In this document: in pieces, positions 1 to 10,577 of the stretch | Layout: every line of letters begins with the position of its first letter | Position numbering within the stretch: the first letter of the stretch is position 1 | Source of the DNA: Cladosporium sp. IMV 00045 | Lineage: Eukaryota; Ascomycota; Dothideomycetes; Cladosporiales; Cladosporiaceae | DNA: 64,000 nucleotides | Reading direction: 5' to 3' | Assembly (NCBI GenBank): GCA_001931905.2 | Contig: MSJI02000721.1 | Span: 99,534-163,533, forward strand | Position numbers and translations under genes: made by a program | Notes under the pieces: generated by a model | Told to the model about the DNA's origin: nothing | Database searches by the model: none | What the model saw: only the letters and a program-made list of their open reading frames with translations

Positions 1-15
1 TAGTACAATATTGTA

Positions 16-888
16 TCAAGGGTGGATTGCCGCACCTCCCTCGGCGGTCAGTCCAGCCTGGCTACCAGGGACCAGGTCAGCCACCTCCTGCAACTCCTCT
101 GCCTCTGGATCCCTGAGCTCTGTAGGGTTCGACTCCTCGGCCTCATTGCCGGTGTAAGCACTGGCAGCCTTCGCCCTCGACGCCAGGTTCTCTGCCACAG
201 CCCATTTGTGCCAGTCGGCATACATCTTGTCCTCGAGCAGCATACCGACTTCCAGAGGGCCCTTGCCGAAGTACGCGCCATATGCCATTGCTTCCTCCTT
301 TGCGACGCGCACCTCGACCTCGCGAGCATGCCGTGATCGGTAGAGCTCCTTTCTCGCTTTGTCGTATGCCGCTGCCTCTGTCAGGCCGCCCTTCTTCATC
401 AACCAGTATTGTCTCTGCACGACCGACTCGCCGTTCAAGGGTCTATTCGCTTGAGTCTTCTGCTTGGCTGTCCATGCATCAATAGCCTCCTCTGCAATCC
501 TCTTGGCCTGACTGCGATTCTTCACATCCTTGGGCCAGACATCCTTCTCTTCAGGTCTGCAGAGCGCATGGCTCCAGTCCCAGCGCTGGTAGTCTTTGCC
601 GTCCTCTTCCAGAATCACTCTGGGCTTTGCCAGCTCCCAAGGGTGGTCGTTGAAGTACTCCCATCGTAATCTGTCCTCCTCGTAGGAAATCTTGATCGGG
701 GTAAACATTTTGGAGGACTTCTTGCCGGCTCTTTGAGAGCGCTGCATGGCCGGGCGGACGAGGCGAGCTGCTGGTGGGATGGTGCCAACGACATCGTACC
801 ATGGAGGCGGCGTACCCAGGCGCTTTACCTCGATGAGTCGTGATGCGTGCTGGTGCACGCGCTGTGCGGAAAGATCGAGGCGGCCCAT
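16..888 (-). CDS. RSM25: Mitochondrial small-subunit ribosomal protein mS23 (Rsm25/S25)
   Basis: Single-exon gene of 290 aa, complete, with its TGA 15 bases from the window edge. The N-terminus (MGRLDLSAQRVHQHASRLIE) and the block TPPPWYDVVGTIPP, followed by LRWEYFNDHPWELAKPRV, are the signature of fungal mS23 (yeast Rsm25), a structural protein of the mitochondrial 37S ribosomal subunit. Length fits filamentous-fungal homologues. The C-terminal third is charged and less conserved, ending in a Glu-rich tail. The start is the first ATG and matches the family N-terminus; fungal mS23 proteins carry no long cleavable presequence. It is transcribed divergently from a PPR gene with about 390 bases between the starts. 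I am confident of the family; no regulatory site is claimed. Confidence 0.93.
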   Translation of the reverse strand: MGRLDLSAQRVHQHASRLIEVKRLGTPPPWYDVVGTIPPAARLVRPAMQRSQRAGKKSSKMFTPIKISYEEDRLRWEYFNDHPWELAKPRVILEEDGKDYQRWDWSHALCRPEEKDVWPKDVKNRSQAKRIAEEAIDAWTAKQKTQANRPLNGESVVQRQYWLMKKGGLTEAAAYDKARKELYRSRHAREVEVRVAKEEAMAYGAYFGKGPLEVGMLLEDKMYADWHKWAVAENLASRAKAASAYTGNEAEESNPTELRDPEAEELQEVADLVPGSQAGLTAEGGAAIHP

Positions 889-1281
889 TGTGAATGCGTG
901 TGATGAAAGTCGAGGAGCGGGTCGTCAACGGCGGGCGTGGATGCGGTCGCTGCGAGGAGCGCAGGGCTCGTCTGAATACAAATCCACCAGGTTATGTGTC
1001 GCGATCGAACTCTTTTCCTCCAACCTCTTGCTCTGTGCCGTTGCACCCTGCTGCTTGCCTGTCTTGGGCGATGGACATCAATTCTCGGGGGTTTGGCTGC
1101 GGCGAAAGACCTCCGAGAAGCAGAGCTTGGCGCGCATCGCAGCCGACTTTCGCGTGGGAACAAGCGACAGGCATTGGAGAAGTTCAAATAGTTATCAAAA
1201 TCTATACGACAGACATTTGACGGCCATCGAACATGTGCGTATCAGGCAGATGAATTGGATGAGCACAATGTTCGGTGCCTT
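889..1281. promoter_or_regulatory. Shared intergenic promoter region, mS23 / PPR gene
   Basis: This 393-base gap lies between the start codons of two divergent genes for predicted mitochondrial translation or expression factors, so it must hold both promoters. I see no convincing TATA box or named operator. The label rests on gene arrangement only. Confidence 0.4.
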
Positions 1282-3354
1282 ATGTCAATACTCGGCACTC
1301 TCTCGAGACGGCACTCCTCTGTCCCCTCAAAGTCAATAAATGCCTGCTCCCGAATCGCCAACGACTTTCCGTTCCTACTCAACTCATCATCCGCAACAGG
1401 TGGCAGCGGACGGATACCGAGCTCTCGAAGAAGTCATTGCGAAACTACCGTCCGCGGTCGGAAAGACGACACATCAGCCCTGGAAGATGCATTCATAGGA
1501 TCGTTGGTGGCGGCGGGCCAATGTCGTCAGCACAAGGCGAATTTATCTGGAAGATGGCAACAAAACACGAGGGGATGGAGGCCGGCCTCAGAACAGAGGA
1601 AGGGCGTACATGGCGGCAGACGCTTCCTGTCTACAAGTCACTCGCGACGACAGAACGAGCTGACAGCTGAAGAACTCGAGGATAACGAGCCAGCAAAACT
1701 CCCTCCTCCTGAGATTACCAAGGAAGAATACAAAGATATGGTGAACACCTATGGCTTGCCATCGGATATGTGGGAAAGTGCGGCGTTCACATTAAAAAGC
1801 AGGCGCAGGAAGAAGGAACGGCAGACATACTCTCTCGCGCCACGATTGGTTGTTACGCCAGAGGAGGAAGACAGTTATCCTTACAAAAAGCGGGTCGTTC
1901 TTGAGCCCGTGGACGAGCATCATGATCGTCAGCTCGCAAAGCTCCGTCGTCTTCTGTCGCGACCTCTAGGTACAGTTTCACACGATTCCATCTGGAGGGC
2001 GTTCCAAAAACTACAGACTCCTCGGCTACGATATATGGACGACCGAATGATCCGATCAATTCTTGGTCAATTGACCTGGACGGAGTATAAGACCGACGAC
2101 GTCGCGCGACATCGCTACTTCACGTTGCTCGAAGAATGTGTAGGCGAGCAGATACCGCTCACTGAGACGGAATGGACTGCAGCAGTACAATTTGCCGGTC
2201 ACGCAGTCAAAGACCGGACGAATCAACAAGTCAAAGACGCAGTTGAGCTCTGGTTGAGAATGGAGGAACACGGCGTGCAAGCGAACAATGTCACCTTCAA
2301 CACTTTGTTCTATGTCGCGGTCAAGGCTGGGCGCTTTGCCCTGGCTGATACCCTTTACAAGGAGCTGAAATCGCGCGGTATGGAGCTCGATAGATACTTT
2401 CGCATCAGCATGATTTACTACGCGGGCATGCGAGGCGATGGCGATGCGGTCAGAAAAGCATTCAATGAGCTGGTCAATGCTAGCGAGATCGTTGACACTG
2501 CTGTCATGAACTGTGTCATCCTGTCTTTCATTCGGTCGGGAGAGGCAGCAGCTGCAGACAATGTGTTTCGCAAGATGAAAGCGCTTCACCAAGAGAAGTT
2601 CGGAACCAAAGGACCTGGCGACTGGAGGGGACAGCGGAAGTTTGCCAAGTTACTGAACAGGACTGGTAGTCAGCTTCGAGAAGAGCGGGAAACTCACCAG
2701 GAATCATTCTTTGGCACAGCTTTCTCTGGCGATGACCGGCGGGAGGCGATCCAGAAAGTAAGTCCCATTGCACCCAATGCAAGGACGTACAGGATCCTTC
2801 TCCGCTACTACACTCGTGTGTCGGGCGAGCTAAATCGTGTCCTGGAGCTTCTGGAAGAGTGCAAGGAGCGAGGTTTCCACGTGCACGGCAGCGTCTACGT
2901 CAACATTTTCACCGCCTTCGTCATCCACGGTGGTTACGCCCATTCGGATTGGAAGCCAAGCGTCCTTGAGTCGTTCTGGAATCAATTGCTCGAAGCTACA
3001 GCTGCCCCACACGCTGGTTACTGGCTAACTGACGGCGGTGAGGGTACGCAGGTCCTCCATTTTGACGTCGATAAACCTCGAGATGACGCTGAGGCTTTCA
3101 ATGGCCCGGAGGGTTCGATGGAAATTGAGGATGCGGACGACACAGGCCGCAACCCGGTATCGGACGAGGATAAGGCTCCGTACTTCACGAGAAGTTTGGT
3201 GGCCACAATCATTCGCGCTTTCCATCGCTGCATGGGCACGCCTCGGATGCTCGAGGTCTGGGAAGAGATTCAATCGCGGTGGGAGGATCGTTCGACCGAG
3301 GACCAGGAGCTGATAGAAGCCATGATCCAGTATCTGCGAGAGTTCGACTTGTAG
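1282..3354 (+). CDS. Pentatricopeptide-repeat protein, probably mitochondrial
   Basis: Single-exon ORF of 690 aa. The reading frame is open upstream to a TAG at 1189, but the first in-frame ATG is at 1282, so translation should start there (MSILGTLSRR). The N-terminal 60 residues are rich in Arg, Ser and Asn with few acids, as in mitochondrial presequences. Residues about 310-430 contain PPR-like helical pairs, for example NNVTFNTLFYVAVKAGRF followed by ADTLYKELKSRGMELD, with a further pair near NARTYRILLRYYTRVSGELN. The tail (residues about 590-690) is acidic then helical. PPR proteins bind organellar RNA and act in its stability, processing or translation. The target cannot be read from sequence, so I give no symbol. 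Confidence is high for PPR, moderate for mitochondrial location. Confidence 0.8.
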   Translation: MSILGTLSRRHSSVPSKSINACSRIANDFPFLLNSSSATGGSGRIPSSRRSHCETTVRGRKDDTSALEDAFIGSLVAAGQCRQHKANLSGRWQQNTRGWRPASEQRKGVHGGRRFLSTSHSRRQNELTAEELEDNEPAKLPPPEITKEEYKDMVNTYGLPSDMWESAAFTLKSRRRKKERQTYSLAPRLVVTPEEEDSYPYKKRVVLEPVDEHHDRQLAKLRRLLSRPLGTVSHDSIWRAFQKLQTPRLRYMDDRMIRSILGQLTWTEYKTDDVARHRYFTLLEECVGEQIPLTETEWTAAVQFAGHAVKDRTNQQVKDAVELWLRMEEHGVQANNVTFNTLFYVAVKAGRFALADTLYKELKSRGMELDRYFRISMIYYAGMRGDGDAVRKAFNELVNASEIVDTAVMNCVILSFIRSGEAAAADNVFRKMKALHQEKFGTKGPGDWRGQRKFAKLLNRTGSQLREERETHQESFFGTAFSGDDRREAIQKVSPIAPNARTYRILLRYYTRVSGELNRVLELLEECKERGFHVHGSVYVNIFTAFVIHGGYAHSDWKPSVLESFWNQLLEATAAPHAGYWLTDGGEGTQVLHFDVDKPRDDAEAFNGPEGSMEIEDADDTGRNPVSDEDKAPYFTRSLVATIIRAFHRCMGTPRMLEVWEEIQSRWEDRSTEDQELIEAMIQYLREFDL

Positions 3355-3636
3355 CGACCCAAGCAACTTCTTGTTGAGCATTTTAATGATATCCCGTGTA
3401 CTTTATTTCCGTTTTAGATATCTGTATAATAAAAAAAACCATTCAAGTCTAAAAAGCATTCAACATCGTTGGACCCCTCCTTTCTTCACCATAGTAAATT
3501 TATTTTAACACGATTCGGCAAGCAACAAGCGCCAAAACGCCGATCCAACCGCCATCTCCACATCGAACGCGGCCTCGTTCTAGATTTATTTAACTACGCA
3601 CGCCCCGGTGACTCGACCATGTCCCGCGAGCAATAA

Positions 3637-3741
3637 ATGCATGCGACAGCTCGTCAGCTTCACTGCTTGACGAACGTCTTCAGACACAACCAGCCGCGCA
3701 TTTTCTCAAAAACCTCCCCCTCCCGCCGCCTCCTCTCCACA
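3637..3741 (+). other. In-frame N-terminal extension of guanylate kinase, candidate mitochondrial presequence
   Basis: An ATG at 3637 reads in frame into the guanylate kinase ATG at 3742. The 35 added residues contain six Arg, one Lys and no Asp or Glu, with Ser and Thr frequent and an Arg-Arg-Leu-Leu-Ser segment just before the second Met. That composition is typical of matrix-targeting presequences. Leaky scanning could make a long mitochondrial form and a short cytosolic form from one mRNA. Whether transcripts include 3637 cannot be seen here. Confidence 0.45.
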
Positions 3742-4476
3742 ATGGCTTCCACAGGTACTGTTCCCCTCTCTTGCGCAAAGAAACCGCGTAAACAAACCCC
3801 CCCAAATCACAACAACTCTCTAACAAACACCCCAAAGACACCCGCCCCATCGTCGTCTCCGGCCCCTCCGGCGCCGGCAAGTCCACCCTCCTCAAGCGCC
3901 TCTTCGCCGAGTACCCCGAGCGCTACGGCTTCAGCATCTCGCACACGACCCGCGGCCCGCGCGCGGGCGAGGAGAACGGTCGCGAATACCACTTTGTGAC
4001 CAGGGAGGATTTCACAAAGCTTGTAGAAGCCAATGGCTTCATTGAGCATGCGCAGTTTGGTAGCAATTTGTACGGTACTAGCGTGCAGGCTGTTAAGGAT
4101 GTGAGGGAGAAGGGACGGACGTGTATTCTGGATATCGAGATGGAGGTGAGTTCTTGCCTTGAGAGTGGTGTAGGAAATACTGCTGGATCAGCGCGCTGAC
4201 GTGGAGGCAATGGTATAGGGTGTCAAGCAAGTCAAGAAGACGGATCTGAACGCTCGCTTCCTCTTTCTGCAGCCTCCTTCTGTGGAGATTCTGGAGCAGA
4301 GGCTGAGAGGCCGCGCTTCGGATAGCGAGGAGGCGATTCTGGCCCGTCTCAAGCAGGCCGAGCATGAGATTGAGTTCTCCAAGACGCCCGGTGTGCATGA
4401 TAAGATTATCGTTAATGATGATCTGGAGAAGGCTTGGGTTGAGTTCAAGGCTTTCTGTGCGCCGGAGACTGCTTGA
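3742..4476 (+). CDS. GUK1: Guanylate kinase
   Basis: Transfers phosphate from ATP to GMP, giving GDP. Three exons: 3742-3754, 3838-4145 and 4219-4476, giving 192 aa. The splice model restores the family N-terminus: MASTDTRP then the P-loop [17 protein letters not shown], the GMP-binding [19 protein letters not shown], and [14 protein letters not shown] across intron 2. Both introns are GT-AG, and the second acceptor gives the expected GVKQVKK. Length matches eukaryotic guanylate kinases (about 190 aa). An additional in-frame ATG at 3637, with no stop before 3742, would add 35 residues resembling a mitochondrial presequence (separate entry). It converges on the GNAT gene downstream, with about 320 bases between. 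Confidence 0.95.
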
Positions 4477-4794
4477 GTGAGAGGAGCTTGAAATCGCACC
4501 ATGATGGTAGCGGGTATACATTCTCAAAAGGGGTTGCAAAGGGCATACAAAATACAGTGAGGACTGGGCATAAGCAACGGACAAGGTCAGAGACAGGCCA
4601 GAGAAGAGACTGCTGGTGCGTGCAGGTTCACAAACAGCAACGTAGAACCTTCGTTTTGCGTTCCTGAAAACCATCCCGCCATAGAGATCCTGCCTCCCGG
4701 CCGGCGACAAAGAGATCCCATATAGATTAAAAACACCCGACACCCAGCACCGACCCGCCAGGAAACTAGCCCAATGCAATTCCTTACTTTACCC
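4477..4794. other. Intergenic, convergent 3' ends
   Basis: About 320 bases between two convergent genes. I see no ORF of note, no RNA gene and no repeat; it presumably holds both 3' UTRs. Confidence 0.6.
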
Positions 4795-5492
4795 TCAGGG
4801 ATTTTTCGCCTTCTTCAGCATATATGTCAGAACATACTCACCGCCTAACAACTCAGTACTCCCAAGCTCCTCGAACCCGGCATTCAGATACAATTTCTTC
4901 CCGGCAGGTGTCGCCTCCAGATATACTTCCTGGCCATGTTCATCCGCTATTCTACAGATCTCTTTCAGAAGCAATGTTGCGACTCCACGCCCCTGGTGGT
5001 CCGGATGTACGGCCATTGCTGGGACATCTGCATCTCCGTCAACACTCATAAAACATCACAACCCAAGGCAAGGGCCAAGCACTTACACCAAACGTCCTTC
5101 CTCTCCCCTAAATACTTCTCCCTCCCCACCTCCTTCGCCCACTCCGCCTCCGCAAGCAACTCCTCATTCACAAACTCGAAGACTTGACCATATCCCTCCT
5201 CCACCGCACGGTTATACACCTCCGGCTCGTATACCCCCGTAAACCCAACAACCTCGCCCCTTTCATCGATTGCTTTGAACCAGTGCTTGCCCTCTCCGCT
5301 TATGCGGCGTCTATTGCGCTCGGTTCGCCAGGCGAGGTAGGCGATTTCTTGTTGTGCTGTTGAGAAGCTGCTACTTTCTTCGTCTTGGGGGAGGAAGATG
5401 TTGAAGAGCTTGTCGTTGGCGTAGGCTGCTATGCCGATTTTCGTTAGGGTGAGTGCGGCAGTTTGGGTGGCGGGGGTAATGATGATGGACAT
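4795..5492 (-). CDS. GNAT-family N-acetyltransferase
   Basis: Two exons on the minus strand, 5492-5087 and 5027-4795, give 212 aa. The intron (5028-5086) is 59 bases with a GTAAGT donor and CAG acceptor. The join yields KDVWYVPAMAVHPDHQGRGV, the acetyl-CoA binding motif (HPDHQGRGVATLL, R/Q-x-x-G-x-G/A type) of GNAT enzymes. The C-terminal half follows the usual fold: EICRIADEHGQEVYLEAT, then AGKKLYLNAGFEELG. These enzymes move an acetyl group from acetyl-CoA to an amine; the acceptor is unknown here. The N-terminal third (MSIIITPATQTAALTLTKIG) fits short fungal GNATs of unassigned substrate. An alternative ATG at 5049 would give only a domain fragment and is not favoured. Confidence 0.85.
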
Positions 5493-6212
5493 TCTAGTGG
5501 AGTGATGGCACTTCGATCTTCTACGATAGAATGAGAATCAAAGGCGTCTTTTGTCAGGATGTGCTTCAGCTGCAGCGATACTTCATCTTGAGAGCACAAC
5601 ATCATCGGTACGCGTGAGGAGATACGTCTAATGACGAGGCGACCAATCCATGTGATCTAGCTAGATGGCTGCCACTCTTTTGAGAGCCACGTAGCTCGCG
5701 TGGGTGCCACAACATCTACATGCCGTTTGAATGCGGTCGAAGTCCAAGTGATGGAAAATTCGTAGGAATCGAACGGTGATGGACCCATCCAGGACCGTGG
5801 CATACTTGTCGACTAGATGTTCTTGAAACTGGCTATGATAGAAAGGGCAAAGTTGGTCGTCTTTTATCCGTCTCTAGGTTGGTCAGGAGTCTCAGAGATT
5901 GGAGAATTCACCAGGCTACAGATGACTTGTGATATGAAGTATCAATCTCGAGGTGATCAAAACCTTGTGAACCATGCGTCGCTAATTCGGTTGCGAGCTA
6001 CTCCAATCTTACATGATGCTACATACATGTACGTATCTTTGTACCTGAAGGTTTTCACATTTGTTGCAGTTGAGGGGTAGTGTCAGCACAGCAACCAGAT
6101 ATATCTATATTAGCTGCGTATGAAAGCAGAGTTTTGCCATCAAAGCTGTTCGTCGTAATACACTGTCTTCTCAGCAACCTCATAGCCAAGTACTCAGCAG
6201 CGACAGAGGACT
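5493..6212. other. Intergenic region
   Basis: About 720 bases between the divergent GNAT and hydrolase genes. Short ORFs here (largest 87 codons at 5817) show no family features. No RNA gene or repeat was seen. Confidence 0.5.
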
Positions 6213-7107
6213 ATGCCAGAGCTAGACGTGCCCGGAGCAATTCTCCACTATGAAGCTATTGGCAGCGGTCCAGTTCTTCTCTGTATTCATGGAGGAGATG
6301 GATCTGGTGAGATTTGGCGGCGTCTGAGTGGAGAGCTTAGAGATCGGTTTACTGTGGTATTTTACGATCGTGCGTAAACATCAAACAGAATCGAGTGAAA
6401 GGCAATCCAAGCCAGCAAGCTAACATTTCCTCATTAACCAAGGACGAGGCTTCTCCCAGAGCTACCTAATCGGCGCACAAGACTACGCTCACCGTCTCGA
6501 AACAGACGCCGACGACGCAGCCCTTCTGATCAAACACGTCTCACCCAACGCACCCGCCACAGTCATAGGCAACAGTTCCGGCGCAATCGTATCCCTCAAA
6601 CTCCTCGCCCGTCACCCAGAAACCATACGCACGGTCCTGCCATACGAGCCACCAGCATCTTACTTCCTGCCAGACGCCGAAGAACTGAAAACCGTCGGCC
6701 AGGAAATCTACGACATCTACCGCGCCTCCGGCTTCCAGCCGGCATTCGAGCGGTTCATGGGCCTTGTCAAAGCCAATCAGGGAATGCAGCTGGCCATGAA
6801 GCATATGCGGACTGATGATATTGCCAGGAGCTATAATATGGTGTATTGGATGGAGCGCGAGCTGCTTTACTACCCGAATGCGATTTATGATGTCGATGCG
6901 GAGCTGAGGTCGTATAAGGACAAGCTGGTTCTCGTCAATGGAGAGTTGTCAAATGAGGATGCGTATCAGGTTCGTGCGAACGTGGCGCTGGCGGGGATTT
7001 TGGGGTTGGAGGTTGCGATTTTTCCGGGTGGCCATGTTGGGCATGCGAGCCATCCGAAGGAGTTTGCTGGGAGGTTGATGGAAATTTTGAGTGCGAGAGG
7101 TGGTTAG
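6213..7107 (+). CDS. Alpha/beta-hydrolase fold enzyme
   Basis: Two exons, 6213-6369 and 6443-7107, give 273 aa. The intron has a GTGCGT donor and a CCAAG acceptor; the join gives VVFYDRRGFSQS, the strand-4 region typical of the fold. The oxyanion-hole motif HGGDGSG follows strand 3 at about residue 26. The nucleophile elbow is GNSSG with Ser97. The late acid is likely in LVNGELSNED and the catalytic His in the FPGGHVGHASHP segment near the C-terminus. The family hydrolyses esters, lactones, epoxides or similar; the substrate cannot be deduced. There is no signal peptide, so a cytosolic location is likely. It lies head to head with the GNAT gene. Confidence 0.88.
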
Positions 7108-7275
7108 CATAGGTGCTTGTTGATCCACAGATTGCTCTTTTTTCATTGCTGGACTCCGCTCAATCGCAATGTTCCTAGGTTTTCTGGCGAGCTCGCAGCC
7201 AAGGTTCTGGACTTTGATTTGGCTATCGCCTCGGAGACTAGATCTATCCCAAAGTAGCGTACGGAAGGCATACTC

Positions 7276-8150
7276 TCACGGTGCAGCTTGCGCTTTCTGT
7301 CGGTTAGAAGACCTCGTAGTTCGTTTTGATGCTGGTGCAGTAGATCCTCTCTGCTTCTTTGAAGCCTGTTCCTTTGAGATCTCATCGTTTGCTGCAGATG
7401 GTGCACTGGCTTTTCGCTTTCGTTGTTCTGATTTTTCACCGGTAACGGTTGTTACCTTCGCCTTAGGTGAGCTATTGGCATCACCCAATCGAGCATCTTC
7501 CTTCCCTAGTACATAAGCGACCTTCTCAATGTCAATCGCTGCTCTACTGATCCGCTTTCTCAATTCGTCGACTTTTGCCACGAGCTCCTTGTATTCCTTC
7601 AGTGAGTATTTGATCTTCCGATCCCATCGGCTCCCGGATTTGTCTTCCCAGAAGGCCCAGCGAAACAGCTCGTCAGAGAAGAATGGAAGTGCTTCTGGGT
7701 CGCTTGTGGATAGCAGTAAAGCTGCAGTCGCTGGACCAATACCTTTCAGCTTTGTGAGGATACTGAGGCTGTCGTTCACAGAGTCTGCTGAGAAACCTGC
7801 TTTGGCTGTCTCCTCCACGAACTCCTCGCTATTCTGTTGTACGAGACCTTTAAGCGAAGGTCGAAATGTTCCATGAGATCTGATTTGCATGAGGTTAGCG
7901 TTAAGATCACCATGTTGTTTGGAGTCCGAATGAGAGACACTCACAGCTTCCAATCCACCAGCGTGGCGACTTCATCTTTGGTCAGATACGCTTTGCCTGC
8001 GGCCTCTCTTTCTCGCAGGCGTGCAGGCAATATTGACAGGCGCTGCTCTTCAAGGTTCGCAAGCTTCGAAGGGACAGTCTCTTGGTATCGTGACAAGATC
8101 TCGTCGAAATCATCTTTGGAAATGAGCTCGAAGGTCAAAGGGTTGCCCAT
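7276..8150 (-). CDS. Conserved fungal protein with helix-hairpin-helix-like segment, unknown function
   Basis: Two exons, 8150-7945 and 7879-7276, give 269 aa. The intron carries GTGAGT and CAG and the join reads TLVDWKLSHGTFRPSLKGLV. The start is the first ATG that fits the conserved part (MGNPLTFELISKDDFDEIL). Residues about 110-125 read LTKLKGIGPATAALLLS, a helix-hairpin-helix-like Gly-rich turn seen in DNA-binding proteins, followed by an aromatic patch (LPFFSDELFRWAFWE). The C-terminal 70 residues are Lys/Arg/Ser-rich with a KKQR cluster and look nuclear and disordered. The core reads like an uncharacterised conserved fungal family, but I cannot assign a function. It is divergent from the coiled-coil gene at 8579. 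Confidence 0.75.
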
Positions 8151-8578
8151 GCTGATGCTGGCCTGTACAGAGAACGCAGTAGCACCGTAATGGTCTTTGG
8201 CGCAGCAGTCACCGTAGAAGCGAGTCAAATGTGTTGTGTAATGGTGGTAATATGTCAGCAAAGTAAATGTATGGCGCACCTTCCACCTTCGTTGGTGCTG
8301 ACCCTCCAACGCGATCCCGCCCTCCCGCGTTTGACGCAGCACCACTTCCAACGTTCTTTAAACTTCAACCAATATCTCTCGCCACTCTTCCTTCATCTAC
8401 AATCACATCCGCGCTCTTTTCACATGTAGTTCTCCCAGCTGACAGACCCTCGGGTCCCAGTCCCAGCACACTAAGTCTTGGCCGTCCAGCGCTGAATCAC
8501 AGACTTTTTGTTCGAACTGTGCTTACCACTGCCACTTTGATACTGCAACGCAAAACCAACACTCGATGCGCAGAAGCC

Positions 8579-10294
8579 ATGGACAACAGCGCGTCGATAC
8601 CTGATCGGGAGGTGTCTGTCCCCGAAAAGGACCGAGCGGGTCACGCAACATTACCACAGCGCAGGAAGCCCGATCAACACACACGGCCTGAGAGTGCCTC
8701 GCCTCCACACACTCAACCCAAACGCCGCAGACTAGGAACAGATCGTCGGATCAAGATTGGTGCTTCTGTCGCTGAGGACATCAAACACATTTGCGAGCAA
8801 GAAGGCATAACCTATGATCCTACCGCTCCGCTCCAGCTGGAGTTGGATTTCCCAGCAGAGCCTGTGACCAAAGCACCGCGCGCTAAGAAGTACTCTGGTA
8901 GAGACGTCGGTCACATTGAAAATCTTACAATCTCTCGTTTGCAGCATGAGCTTGCGAAATGCAAAGAGAAGATCGCACGTCTGACCGTAGATCTCGAGGA
9001 AGAACACAAGTGGAACGCTCAAGTAGAATACCGGGTCAAACAGGACATGTTCTTGCGCATTATGCAAGAAAAGGAAAAGCTACTGATAGCCGAACAGAGT
9101 CAAGAGCGCGAGCGACGAATCCACCTCAAAACGATCGCTGACTTGAAGGAAAATCTCGAACATTCGCGAAATCTTGCTCGCCAGGCGCACGAGAAATTGC
9201 TCCGCGCTCTAAACGAGCAGAAAGGCTTGCGCTTGGAAGCCGAGCATTTTCAGGCCCTCAACGCGACAATGGAAGCCGACATGAACGAAATGCGCGACAT
9301 CGAGAGTGAAGATGCAGCCAAGCGCAGAAAAGAAGACCAAGGTTTGCCACCCGCCTACGGGAATCTGAATGATGAGGACCGATTTCCACCACATTCACGA
9401 CACGAAGATGCCGGGACTCTAGAGGTAGCGCAAATCAAACGCAGAGCCCGTGAGATGTTTAGCAAGGAGGTCCGCCGCATTCTTACGATGGACCGCAAGG
9501 ATATCTTTTTACATCTCACCACGGCCCTTGCATTTGCGTGCCATACATTCCATGATTACCTTGATGCTGCACCCTCCGTCACAGTCACTCGATCGCATCG
9601 GGGGGCAAAAGATGAGAGCACTTCAACTAAATCATCAGCACACGCGTCCGGCAAGAAAATGCATAAAACAATGCAGCCCTCTCCAGCTGGACCCATCCTC
9701 ACAGATCATCGCCCCCAAGGGCCTGGAAATAAGGGGACCTTCTTGGTTCAACAACTCGCCGGCGCTCCCTATGTCGCAGACTGTATCGTCAGACTCATCC
9801 ACGACCTCACATGGCGCTTCGTCAGCGTATGCGACCACGGTCTGAGCCTACCACCACTACGAGAGGCAGCAAAACGCGAGCTAGCCACGAAACATAAAGC
9901 AATTGACAATGCGCTGACGTCGGCGCTGCATCTCACCTTCCGGGACTCGCGACCTCTGCCGAACCTGAAGTACTGCCTCACACAGACCATGGCGCTCCAA
10001 ACCCACCTCGGAGAGATACAGCCCGGGTTCAACTACTCGTACTTCAGCAACGCCATCGCATGGCTGTCCGAGCAGATAGAATGCGAAAGGGCGCTTGCGG
10101 CGAATGATCCGAGTCCCCCTAATACATACGAACGCGTTAATGCTCACGACAGTGACGACCTAAGTGCCAGGGCGAGTAGTCGGTGGCGGTCCGATGGCGA
10201 GTCTGAAGATGAGAGCGAAGACGATAACGACGACGACGACGACGAAGAACATGACGACGATGATGATTATGATGGCGATGATTGGTCCATCTGA
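8579..10294 (+). CDS. Coiled-coil protein with acidic C-terminal tail, unknown function
   Basis: An ORF open from 8267 to 10294. I place the start at the ATG at 8579 (571 aa), because the 104 residues before it are low in predicted structure and resemble translated 5' UTR; the ATG at 8267 would give 675 aa and leave only about 115 bases to the divergent neighbour. Residues about 30-60 contain KRRRLGTDRRIK, a likely nuclear signal. Residues about 110-240 form a long heptad-rich helix (LQHELAKCKEKIARLTVDLE onward). The middle is helical with an HSRHEDAG-type linker. The last 35 residues are nearly all Asp and Glu, encoded by a GAC/GAT run. The domain plan suggests a nuclear scaffold, but I recognise no family. 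Confidence 0.7.
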   Translation: MDNSASIPDREVSVPEKDRAGHATLPQRRKPDQHTRPESASPPHTQPKRRRLGTDRRIKIGASVAEDIKHICEQEGITYDPTAPLQLELDFPAEPVTKAPRAKKYSGRDVGHIENLTISRLQHELAKCKEKIARLTVDLEEEHKWNAQVEYRVKQDMFLRIMQEKEKLLIAEQSQERERRIHLKTIADLKENLEHSRNLARQAHEKLLRALNEQKGLRLEAEHFQALNATMEADMNEMRDIESEDAAKRRKEDQGLPPAYGNLNDEDRFPPHSRHEDAGTLEVAQIKRRAREMFSKEVRRILTMDRKDIFLHLTTALAFACHTFHDYLDAAPSVTVTRSHRGAKDESTSTKSSAHASGKKMHKTMQPSPAGPILTDHRPQGPGNKGTFLVQQLAGAPYVADCIVRLIHDLTWRFVSVCDHGLSLPPLREAAKRELATKHKAIDNALTSALHLTFRDSRPLPNLKYCLTQTMALQTHLGEIQPGFNYSYFSNAIAWLSEQIECERALAANDPSPPNTYERVNAHDSDDLSARASSRWRSDGESEDESEDDNDDDDDEEHDDDDDYDGDDWSI

Positions 10295-10577
10295 GGATGG
10301 ATCTTCTGCAACGATTGAGACGACTGTACGAAAGCAATGACATGTTTAGCGAATGGAGTAACATGACAGTTACAGGACGGGACAACGGCAGCAGATAGCT
10401 CATGCTAGCCTTGAAACCAAATGTTCTACTCGGCAAAGCTTTACAGTTGTATTATCTCAAGTGTATTATTGGTTTTCAAAGTGATATGCTAAGCTCTCGT
10501 ATTTCCAGGCGACGCTAAATGCTTCTGGGTTCGCCGTTCATGCAATCTTTGCATCGTTACGCGCTCGAGTCGCTCGT

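Noticed and set aside
8267..8578. N-terminal extension of the coiled-coil protein from the ATG at 8267
   Set aside because: Would leave about 115 bases of promoter to the divergent gene and adds a featureless Pro/Ser/Thr-rich 104 residues; the ATG at 8579 is preferred, though not proven.
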